From positions 2,820,919 to 2,884,918 of the forward strand of contig NZ_JAGXFD010000001.1 of NCBI RefSeq assembly GCF_020148005.1: 64,000 nt of DNA. The letters are read 5' to 3'. The stretch's first letter is position 1, and each line of letters starts with the position of its first letter. Shown here one piece after another: positions 18,984 through 26,119 of this stretch. The DNA is from Modicisalibacter tunisiensis (GTDB taxonomy: Bacteria; Pseudomonadota; Gammaproteobacteria; Pseudomonadales; Halomonadaceae). The translations under genes were made by a program, and so were the position numbers. The notes below the pieces were generated by a model that saw only the letters and a list, made by a program, of their open reading frames with translations, was not told where the DNA came from and searched no databases.

Positions 18984-20822
18984 TCAGCGCCCGCCGGAGC
19001 GCTCGGCCAGCCGTTGGCGCTGTTCCGCCAGCCACTGGAGCGCGCCGCGGGTGGCCACCCACTGGTCGCGCATCAGCGCGCGATACTGCCAGGCCTCGGC
19101 CTTGGTGCCGGGCTCGGGCACTTCCACGGCCAGCGGTACCGGCCGGGGATTGTCGGCACACAGCATGGCGACGACATGGGCGTTGAGCGCATCGACCGCG
19201 TCCAGGGCCTCCTCGGCGGCATCGAAACGCTCCAGCCGGTACAGGGCCAGGACGCGCCCCATCAGCACGCCGAGCAGCGGTGCTTCCTCTTCTCCCGTCG
19301 GCTGGTCGCTGAGGGCCAGCGCCTCGCTATCGCGGCCCTCGCGCAGCAGCTGGTCCAGCACCAGTTCGCGCAGCCCCAGGCTGTCGTTCTCGTCGAGCAC
19401 CAGCAGGCGCTCGGCCAGCCGACGGGAACGCTGCCGATCGCCGCGTTCCATGCCCACCACCAGTGCCAGTCCGGCCCGCAGCAGCACGGCATTGTCGGCC
19501 ACGTCCCAGACGAAGGGCGCCGCGTGCGCCTCGATCTGCTCCAGCCAGCGCTCGAAGCGCGCCGCCAGGGGGGCGAAGAAGCTCTCCGCCATCCACGGCA
19601 GGCTGCCGAAGCGACTCGCCAGGGCCATGCTCAGGGTCTGCACCACGGCCGGGGAATCCAGCCATTCGGGGTGGGCGCACAGGGCATTGAGCCAGTCGCC
19701 GGCCTGCGGCCAGGGGTCCGCCTGGAAGCCCAGCGCCGCCTCCTCGTCCACGTCGACGCCGAACACCTCGCGCCAGGCGGCGAAGAAGGTGTCCTCGCGC
19801 GCCGTCGAGTGGTATTCGGTACCCTCGTCACCAATCTCGAACTGCAGGCGCGGGGCGGTGGTCAGCGCTTCGAGCAGCGCCTGGAGTCCCATCAGCGGCT
19901 CGGCCAGCGCTTCCTCGGAGTTGACCATCTGCTCGGCCAGGGTCGCGCCGGGATTGTCGGCCAGGTCGGCCAGGAACTGCAGCTGCTCGCCATCCAGGTC
20001 GCCCTGGCGGGCCAGGCGACGGAACCAGAAGTTCGCCCGTTCACGGGCCTCCTGCGGATGCCCCTCGTGGAGCAGCAGCATGGCCTCGATGTAGGCCAGG
20101 GTCGGCGAATCGGGGAGGGTCTGCTGGGCCCGCACGAAGGCCTCGCGAGCGCTGGCCAGATCGTCGCTGTCCAGGTGCATCAGGCACAGCCGCTCCAGCG
20201 CCACGCCGCGCAGGAACAGCGGCCCCCGCTCGAGGATGGCATCCAGCAGCGCGGCCCGCTTGCGGTTGAAGCCGCGCTCCTGGTAGAGCTCGATCAGCAG
20301 CTCGAAGGCCGGCTCGGCCTGCTCGGGCAGGTGATCCCAGTCGGCGGCCTGGAAGAGGGTCTCGAGAATCTGCTGGGCGCGGCCACGCTGGCCGCCCTCG
20401 GCGGCGATCAGGCCGGCTTCCAGCAGGGCCTGGGCAGGCGCCCGGCCGCTTTCCAGCGCGGCCTTTAGGGTATCGCCCTTCCAGTCGCGCAGCGACAGCA
20501 TCCACATCAGGTGCGGCGGCACCGCGCCCGGCAGGCTCACGGCCCCGCAGCAGTGCTTCATCTTGCGCCCCGAGTCGCACCAGCAGGGTTCGTTGCGCCC
20601 CGGCCGGGCCAGCGGTTCACAGGCGAAGTCCAGCCGTTCCAGCGGTGTCTGGTTCCACAGCTCCGGCGCCAGTGCCTGCGCCTGGGCGATGTTGCCGCCC
20701 AGATACCCGACGCCCTCGTCACGGGCCCAGGCCATCAGCGAGGGATAGTGTTCATCCGCCCGGATCGCCGCCAGGGCGCCCCCGGCATACCCCAGCAGCT
20801 GCTCTACCCACATCGCCAGCAT
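18984..20822 (-). CDS. SEC-C motif protein with TPR-like helices
   Basis: A 612-residue protein. Near residue 80-95 it has a SEC-C zinc motif (GRNEPCWCDSGRKMKHCCG). The rest is alpha-helical and rich in Ala, Leu and Glu, resembling tetratricopeptide repeats (for example AREAFVRAQQTLPDSPTLAYIEAMLLLHEG). SEC-C motifs bind zinc and often mediate contacts with SecB or nucleic acids, but the role here is unknown. ATG 20822 is preferred because GGAGGGG lies directly upstream; ATG 20858 is possible. No signal peptide. Confidence 0.82.
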   Translation of the reverse strand: MLAMWVEQLLGYAGGALAAIRADEHYPSLMAWARDEGVGYLGGNIAQAQALAPELWNQTPLERLDFACEPLARPGRNEPCWCDSGRKMKHCCGAVSLPGAVPPHLMWMLSLRDWKGDTLKAALESGRAPAQALLEAGLIAAEGGQRGRAQQILETLFQAADWDHLPEQAEPAFELLIELYQERGFNRKRAALLDAILERGPLFLRGVALERLCLMHLDSDDLASAREAFVRAQQTLPDSPTLAYIEAMLLLHEGHPQEARERANFWFRRLARQGDLDGEQLQFLADLADNPGATLAEQMVNSEEALAEPLMGLQALLEALTTAPRLQFEIGDEGTEYHSTAREDTFFAAWREVFGVDVDEEAALGFQADPWPQAGDWLNALCAHPEWLDSPAVVQTLSMALASRFGSLPWMAESFFAPLAARFERWLEQIEAHAAPFVWDVADNAVLLRAGLALVVGMERGDRQRSRRLAERLLVLDENDSLGLRELVLDQLLREGRDSEALALSDQPTGEEEAPLLGVLMGRVLALYRLERFDAAEEALDAVDALNAHVVAMLCADNPRPVPLAVEVPEPGTKAEAWQYRALMRDQWVATRGALQWLAEQRQRLAERSGGR

Positions 20823-20959
20823 TGCACCCCTCCTCGGCAAATCCGCCCATTCTAGCACGCCCCGTGCAGCCGACTCACCAACGCTGGCGCGCCTGCCCCG
20901 GCGGTGCTAGGGTAGCGCCCTGTTCCGGTCTGCCTACCCCCGCTCGAGGACTCTTCGCG

Positions 20960-22867
20960 TTGCGCCTGCCGTTCCGTCGTGACCCATCTTCCCACGAAAC
21001 CCCGCAGGTACGCCTGGAGCGCGAAGGCCGCGACGAGATCCGACGCATCACCGCCGCCGTGGAGAAGGTCCCCTGGACGGTGAGCCTGCTGCAGATCCTG
21101 TGGACCGCCGGCCCGGTGACCCTCCTCGGCGCCTGGGGCGGCTACCTGCTGGGCTACGGCAAGGCGCCCACCGCCGACAACTACATCTTCTTCATCTCCT
21201 ACACGGTGATCACCGGCGCCGCGGGCATCATCGCCAACCTGGTGCACAACCTCACCGGCGGGCGACGGGCGGAGCGTACCGCCCAGAAGGTCGAACGTGT
21301 CATCAAGAGCCTGCCGGAGCTGCTGCTGGCGACCCGCAACCTGATCGTCGAAAGCCTCGAGGGCGACGCCCGCCGCCGCGAGGCCGCCGCCATGCTGCTG
21401 CGCAAGCAGGACCTGTCCCCCGAGGGGGTCGAGCTGGCCGCCATCGAACTGCTCGACGACCGCGACAGCGCGCGCATCATCACCCAGATCGACATCTATC
21501 GGCGCGCCGGGCTGCATGCCCGCATCCGCGACCTGGTGGCACGCTATCGCGATACCCTGGAGCCGCAGTTCGCCGCGATCGCCGAGCTCGCCCCGGCAGC
21601 CACCACACTGCTGCGCGAGCGCTTCGAGGGCCGCGCCCCCAACCTCCGCCAGGGCGTGCCGCGCGACACCAACTTCATCGAGCGCGTGCTGGCCGCCATC
21701 GAGCAGGACAACGAGCTGCTGATGACGCTGCAGGATGTCGAGGAGATGCTGATCCTGGCCTTCGAGCTGATCAGCGGGCGCCGGATCCCCATGCTGACCT
21801 TCGAGTACCGCGGCCGCTGGCGGCTGGCCCAGGCGCTGGACGGCCTCGAGGAGGCCCGGGCCCGCTACCGCATCGCCCAGGCCACCGCCCTGTCGCGTCT
21901 CAAGGCACTCACCGCTTACCTGGCCGAGCAGTCCGGCACCCTGGTCGAGCATGCCGCCGCCGGGCTGCGCGCCGAGGTGCTGCTCGAGCGCTCGCTGCAG
22001 GCCATGGACGCGCTGGCCGAACAGATCCATCACCTGGCGCCGGTGGTGGCCCGGGGCCTGACCGACCGGCGCAGCCAGCTGCGCCAGAAGGCCGACCTGC
22101 TGACCAACGCCATCCGCCTCTACAAGTCGGCCTACAACGCCTACGAAGCGGTCGGTCGCAGCCATGCCCAGCTGATCAAGCGCTCCGAGCGCTGGGAACG
22201 CATCAGCAGCCGCCTCGGCGATCAGGATACCCGGCTGCGTCTGGGCCCGGGGCGGCGCGGCCTGCGCATCCGCGAACACGTCATCGCCCTGGACGACGCC
22301 GCCAAGGCCGAGGTCTGCAAGCATCTCGCCCGCCACCTGAAGGAAGCCGGCATCGAGATGCCGCGTCACGCCCGTGCCCAGCAGGTGGAACGTGACACCC
22401 TGCTCACCGTCGGCGTGGACGCCGCCAAGCGCCTGGCAATCGAGATCGCCCTGGCCCTGGAGCCCCATATCCAGCTGTCGCACGCGGAGGTCCAGCGCGC
22501 CATCAACGGCTCCAACGCCGCCGACTTCGGCCAGCTCGAACCCAACCTGTCGGCCGCCACCAAGGCGGCGCTGGGCTCGGCCATGGTCAAGGAGATCGAG
22601 GTCAGCCTTTCGCGTACCGCCGAATCCCTGGCGCTGGCGCTGGTGCGCCACTACCGGGTCGATCTCGACCCCGCCGCCCGGCGCTTTCTGATCGAGCACT
22701 ACGGCGCCCGCGAACAGACCCTCGACATGCTGGTCAACTACCAGGCCAGCCATGCGCACAGCGACAATCGCGGCGTGAGCTTCCTGAGCCAGCGCCCGCT
22801 GGCGATCGGCCCCCCGCGCCGCGACTGGTACCGGGCCCTGGTCCAGGCCAAGCGCGCCCTCGGTTGA
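20960..22867 (+). CDS. unrecognised membrane protein with two N-terminal helices and a long helical domain
   Basis: A 635-residue protein I cannot assign to a family. Two hydrophobic segments, about 41-64 (VSLLQILWTAGPVTLLGAWG...) and 74-98 (NYIFFISYTVITGAAGIIAN...), form a membrane anchor. The remaining 530 residues are charged, alpha-helical and probably cytoplasmic, with stretches suggestive of coiled coil or helical bundle (RLKALTAYLAEQSGTLVEHA; RSQLRQKADLLTNAIRLYK). TTG 20960 is chosen as start: GAGGA lies nine bases upstream and no ATG precedes the first helix in frame. The codon pattern matches the neighbours, so this is native rather than acquired. It sits between the SEC-C gene (divergent) and topB (84 bases downstream). 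Confidence 0.75.
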   Translation: MRLPFRRDPSSHETPQVRLEREGRDEIRRITAAVEKVPWTVSLLQILWTAGPVTLLGAWGGYLLGYGKAPTADNYIFFISYTVITGAAGIIANLVHNLTGGRRAERTAQKVERVIKSLPELLLATRNLIVESLEGDARRREAAAMLLRKQDLSPEGVELAAIELLDDRDSARIITQIDIYRRAGLHARIRDLVARYRDTLEPQFAAIAELAPAATTLLRERFEGRAPNLRQGVPRDTNFIERVLAAIEQDNELLMTLQDVEEMLILAFELISGRRIPMLTFEYRGRWRLAQALDGLEEARARYRIAQATALSRLKALTAYLAEQSGTLVEHAAAGLRAEVLLERSLQAMDALAEQIHHLAPVVARGLTDRRSQLRQKADLLTNAIRLYKSAYNAYEAVGRSHAQLIKRSERWERISSRLGDQDTRLRLGPGRRGLRIREHVIALDDAAKAEVCKHLARHLKEAGIEMPRHARAQQVERDTLLTVGVDAAKRLAIEIALALEPHIQLSHAEVQRAINGSNAADFGQLEPNLSAATKAALGSAMVKEIEVSLSRTAESLALALVRHYRVDLDPAARRFLIEHYGAREQTLDMLVNYQASHAHSDNRGVSFLSQRPLAIGPPRRDWYRALVQAKRALG

Positions 22868-22951
22868 AACCGTCAGCCCGGGGATGCACCATCCCTGTCG
22901 GCTCGGGCATACTGGACGCCCATCCAGCCATATGGCGCCATACTCACCACC

Positions 22952-24958
22952 ATGCGCTTGATCATCGCCGAAAAGCCCAGCCTGGCCCGCGCCATCGCCG
23001 ACGCCCTGCCAGGCAGAACGCAGCGCCGGGACGGTGCCCTCGAGGTCGGCGACACCTGGGTCAGCTGGTGTCTCGGCCACCTGCTGGAGCCGGCCCCGCC
23101 GGATGCCTATGACCCGCGCTACAAGCAGTGGCGGCTCGACCACCTGCCGATCGTTCCCGAACGCTGGCGTCTGGTGCCGCGTCACAAGGCCCGCGGCCAG
23201 CTCAAGGTACTGCGTGACCTGCTCAAGCGCGCCGACAGCCTGGTGCATGCCGGCGATCCGGACCGGGAAGGTCAGCTGCTGGTGCAGGAGGTCATCGAGC
23301 ACCTCGGCTGGCGGGGGCCGGTGGCGCGGCTGCTGATCAGCGACCTCAACCGGCCGGCGGTGACCCGCGCACTGGCCGCGCTGCAGGACAACCGCCGCTA
23401 TCAGCCGCTCTACGAGGCGGCCCGGGCGCGTTCGCGGGCCGACTGGCTCTACGGCATCAACCTCTCCCGCGCCTGGACCCTGACCGGCCGCCAGGCGGGG
23501 CATGACGGCGTGCTGTCGGTGGGCCGCGTGCAGACGCCGGTACTCGGCCTGGTGGCCCGCCGCGACATCGACATCGCCCGCTTCGAGCCGCGCCCGTATC
23601 ACGTGCTGTGGGCCGACCTGACGGTGGCCGCCGGCGAGCTGCGTGCCTGGTGGCAGCCGGGGGAACACCACCCGCTCGACGACCAGGGACGCCTGCTCGC
23701 CCGGGCCCCGGCCGAGGCGCTGCTGGCCCGGCTGCCCGGCGCCGAGGGGCGGCTGACCCGGCTGGACGCCCGGCGCAAGCGCCAGAGCGCGCCCCTGCCC
23801 TATTCGCTGTCGGCCCTGCAGGTCGACGCCGCCCGCCGCCACCGCTTCTCCGCCCAGCAGGTGCTGGATGTCTGCCAGGCGCTCTACGAGCGCCATCAGC
23901 TGATCACCTACCCGCGTTCGGACTGCCGCTACCTGCCCGAGGAGCACCGCGCCGGCATGGGCACCCTGCTGGAGCGCGCCGGGGCGGGCGACGCGACCCT
24001 GCGCGACTGGCTGGCCGGCACCGACTTCACGCGGCGTCCCCGGGCCTTCGACGATGCCCGGGTCGGCGCGCACCATGCCCTGGCGCCGACCGGCAAGCCC
24101 TTCGCGCCCGAGCGCCTGTCGCCCCCGGAAGCGGCGATCTACCGACTGATCGCCCGCAACGTCATCGCCCAGTTCTACCCGATGCTGGAAACCCGCGAGG
24201 TCAAGGCCGAGTTCACGATCCTCGACGAGACCTTTCGCGCCCAGGGCCGCGAGATCCTGGTCGCCGGCTGGAAGCCGCTGTTCACCAGCCGCGACGAGGC
24301 CCCGCCCCTGCCGGCGCTGACCGAGGGCGAGCCGGTCACGGTGACGAACGCCGACATCGACGACAAGCTGACCCGCCCCCCGGAACCCTTCACCGACGCC
24401 AGCCTGATCAAGGCGATGATGAACATCGCCCGCTATGTCGAGGAACCGGCGGTCAAGCGGACCCTGCGCGACACCGACGGCCTGGGCACCGAGGCGACCC
24501 GCGCCACGATCATCGAGACGCTGCTCAAGCGCGGCTACCTGGTGCGCCAGAGCGGCAACCTGCGCGCCACTGCCACCGGACACGCCCTGATCCAGGCTCT
24601 GCCCGATGCGGCGACACGGCCCGAGCGCACCGCCCTCTGGGAGCAGCGCCTGCGGACCATCGCCGAGGCAGAAGAGGCACCCGGGCCGTTCCTCGACGGG
24701 CTGCTCGCGGACCTGCGCGAGCTGCTGGCCGCCGCCGATGCCGGCCGCATGCGCCAGGCCCTCGGCGAGACCCGTGGCCTGGGGCCGACGCCGAAGAAGC
24801 CGGCCTCCGGTAAGCCGGCCTCCGGTAAGCCGGCCTCAAAAAAAGCAAAAGCCTCGTCGCGTCGTCGGCGCTCCAGTCAATCCGGCAGTAGTGACATGAC
24901 CGGCAAGTCCACACGGCGCGGGACGCGCCGCACCACCCGGCAGGGAGAGGACACATGA
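22952..24958 (+). CDS. topB: DNA topoisomerase III
   Basis: A 668-residue type IA topoisomerase that passes single DNA strands and resolves recombination and replication intermediates. The Toprim domain shows IIAEKPSLARAIADAL and HAGDPDREGQLL (acidic metal-binding triad); the active-site Tyr320 is in HQLITYPRSDCRYLP. The C-terminus is a basic tail of lysine, serine and arginine encoded partly by a 15-base tandem repeat (24797-24837), and it lacks zinc fingers. The stop overlaps the panE start (ATGA), so the two are translationally coupled. Confidence 0.95.
   Translation: MRLIIAEKPSLARAIADALPGRTQRRDGALEVGDTWVSWCLGHLLEPAPPDAYDPRYKQWRLDHLPIVPERWRLVPRHKARGQLKVLRDLLKRADSLVHAGDPDREGQLLVQEVIEHLGWRGPVARLLISDLNRPAVTRALAALQDNRRYQPLYEAARARSRADWLYGINLSRAWTLTGRQAGHDGVLSVGRVQTPVLGLVARRDIDIARFEPRPYHVLWADLTVAAGELRAWWQPGEHHPLDDQGRLLARAPAEALLARLPGAEGRLTRLDARRKRQSAPLPYSLSALQVDAARRHRFSAQQVLDVCQALYERHQLITYPRSDCRYLPEEHRAGMGTLLERAGAGDATLRDWLAGTDFTRRPRAFDDARVGAHHALAPTGKPFAPERLSPPEAAIYRLIARNVIAQFYPMLETREVKAEFTILDETFRAQGREILVAGWKPLFTSRDEAPPLPALTEGEPVTVTNADIDDKLTRPPEPFTDASLIKAMMNIARYVEEPAVKRTLRDTDGLGTEATRATIIETLLKRGYLVRQSGNLRATATGHALIQALPDAATRPERTALWEQRLRTIAEAEEAPGPFLDGLLADLRELLAAADAGRMRQALGETRGLGPTPKKPASGKPASGKPASKKAKASSRRRRSSQSGSSDMTGKSTRRGTRRTTRQGEDT
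24797..24837 (+). repeat. 15-base tandem repeat in the topB tail, followed by an A7 run
   Basis: The unit AAGCCGGCCTCCGGT occurs at 24797-24811 and 24812-24826, with a partial third copy to 24837, coding for KPASG repeats. It is followed by seven A residues (24838-24844), unusual in this GC-rich gene and placed in frame as A AAA AAA. Confidence 0.85.
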
Positions 24959-25842
24959 CCACCGACCCTCGCTGGCTGATACTCGGCGCCGGCGCTCTCG
25001 GCCGGCTGCTGGCGGCACGCCTGGCCGAACGACAGCCCTCGATCCTGATCGGCCGCCGTACCGGCTCAAACCCGCTCATCATGACGACCCCGGAGGGAGA
25101 GGTTCGCCGGCACGCGGTGGTGCGCCTCACCCTCGCCGAGGCGCCGCGCCGACCGGCCCTGATCCACGTCACCACCAAGAGCCATGCGGTGGACGCCGCG
25201 CTCGACCAGCTGGCCGCCCGGGTGGCCGCCGATACCCCGGTGGTGCTGTGGCAGAACGGGTTTCAGGCCCAGCCCAGGGCGACCCGGCGCTGGGCCGGCC
25301 CGGTACTCTGCGCGGTGACCAGCGAAGGCGCCTACACACACGGCGAGGACGGGGTGGTGCATGCCGGCCATGGTCTGACCCACCTGGGCCACCTCGAGGG
25401 TCGCTACCCGGAACTGGCGACACGCACCAGCGCGACCCTGACCGCCGCCGGCCTCGAGACACGGGCCTGCGACGATATCCGCCGCCGGCTGTGGCACAAG
25501 CTCGCCGTCAACGCCGCGATCAACCCGCTGGTGGCGATTCACCGCATTCGCAACGGCGAGCTGCGCGCCCCGGCGTATCGTCCTCGTGTCGAGGCGATCG
25601 TTGCCGAAGTGGCGACCCTCATGGCCGCCGAGCAGATCGAGCCGCCGGAAACCGGCTGGCAGGCCCATGTCTGGGGGGTCATCGAGGGCACGGCCAACAA
25701 TCGCGCCTCGATGCTGCAGGACGTGCTGGCCGGACGTCGTACCGAGCGCGATGCCATCCTCGGCCCGCTGCTCGAGGCCGCGCGGCGCCACGGCCTGAGC
25801 GTGCCGGCACTGGAACGACTCCGGGACGACACGCCGCAATAG
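24955..25842 (+). CDS. panE: 2-dehydropantoate 2-reductase
   Basis: A 295-residue ketopantoate reductase-family enzyme, which reduces 2-dehydropantoate with NADPH in pantothenate (CoA) synthesis. A Rossmann nucleotide loop (WLILGAGALGRLLAARLA) begins at residue 7; the C-terminal domain has LWHKLAVNAAINPLVAI with the conserved lysine and asparagine, and GTANNRASMLQDVLAGRRTE with the substrate-binding serine. Start ATG 24955 overlaps the topB stop. Several paralogues of this family act on other 2-oxo acids, so the substrate is probable rather than certain. Confidence 0.9.
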   Translation: MTTDPRWLILGAGALGRLLAARLAERQPSILIGRRTGSNPLIMTTPEGEVRRHAVVRLTLAEAPRRPALIHVTTKSHAVDAALDQLAARVAADTPVVLWQNGFQAQPRATRRWAGPVLCAVTSEGAYTHGEDGVVHAGHGLTHLGHLEGRYPELATRTSATLTAAGLETRACDDIRRRLWHKLAVNAAINPLVAIHRIRNGELRAPAYRPRVEAIVAEVATLMAAEQIEPPETGWQAHVWGVIEGTANNRASMLQDVLAGRRTERDAILGPLLEAARRHGLSVPALERLRDDTPQ

Positions 25843-25872
25843 GACTCAACGCAATAGTTCTCGAAATGGCAG

Positions 25873-25939
25873 CCAGGTGTGATCTCTCGGCAGGTTATTC
25901 ATCCGGCGTCTGCCGTAGGAGCGACTTCAGTCGCGATGA
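25873..25939. repeat. truncated CTAG element (copy B, left end) with one REP
   Basis: CCAG, 14 bases, CAGGTTATTCA (25873-25901) matches the left end of copies A and C with one change in each of the two blocks. A REP follows at 25915-25939: GTAG, then GGA, then the hairpin GCGACTTCAGTCGC. No right end is present, so the element is decayed. The candidate sRNA promoter begins 22 bases later. Confidence 0.65.
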
Positions 25940-25960
25940 ATCCGCCACCAAGATTTCACG

Positions 25961-25989
25961 TTGGCAAGGCATTAAGATAACGGTATAAA
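25961..25989 (+). promoter_or_regulatory. near-consensus promoter of the candidate small RNA
   Basis: TTGGCA (25961-25966), exactly 17 bases, TATAAA (25984-25989). This is among the best sigma-70 matches in the window, yet no rightward coding gene follows; an intrinsic terminator lies about 100 bases downstream. Confidence 0.55.
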
Positions 25990-25995
25990 AAGCGG

Positions 25996-26096
25996 GTAAG
26001 CCCTCGCACCGGTGACCGACACTCGTGGCAAACACGGGCGAAGGGGTGGCGACCGTACGCAAGTGGGGCCGGGAGTTGATCCCCGGCCCCGCTTTT
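25996..26096 (+). ncRNA. candidate ~100-nt small RNA between panE and ppc
   Basis: The interval is bounded by a near-consensus promoter and a strong intrinsic terminator and has no gene. Predicted transcript features: a 5' hairpin (GCGGG/CCCTCGC with one bulge, starting around 25992), a central hairpin CGTG-GCAAA-CACG, a G-rich single-stranded stretch, then the terminator stem. I see no match to 4.5S, 6S, tmRNA or RNase P RNA. The 3' end points at the ppc stop on the opposite strand, so the terminator read-through would be antisense to ppc. Existence and function are inferred. Confidence 0.45.
26065..26096 (+). terminator. intrinsic terminator (rightward)
   Basis: A nine-base stem GGGGCCGGG/CCCGGCCCC (26065-26073 with 26082-26090) and an eight-base loop, followed by GC and four T residues. 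The T-run is only on the rightward side. Confidence 0.7.
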
Positions 26097-26119
26097 CGCC
26101 TGAACTCACCGGCGTCGTG

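Noticed and set aside
20852-24583. A 1243-codon leftward open frame across the membrane protein and topB genes
   Set aside because: It is antisense to two genes with clear motifs and good starts; the translation is Gly/Ala/Gln-rich without domains.
26012-26070. Partial likeness of the candidate sRNA to the c-di-GMP (GEMM-I) riboswitch (GGCAAAC, CGAA, ACGCAA)
   Set aside because: The stem that should close the tetraloop does not pair, spacing between blocks is wrong, and no gene follows on that strand.
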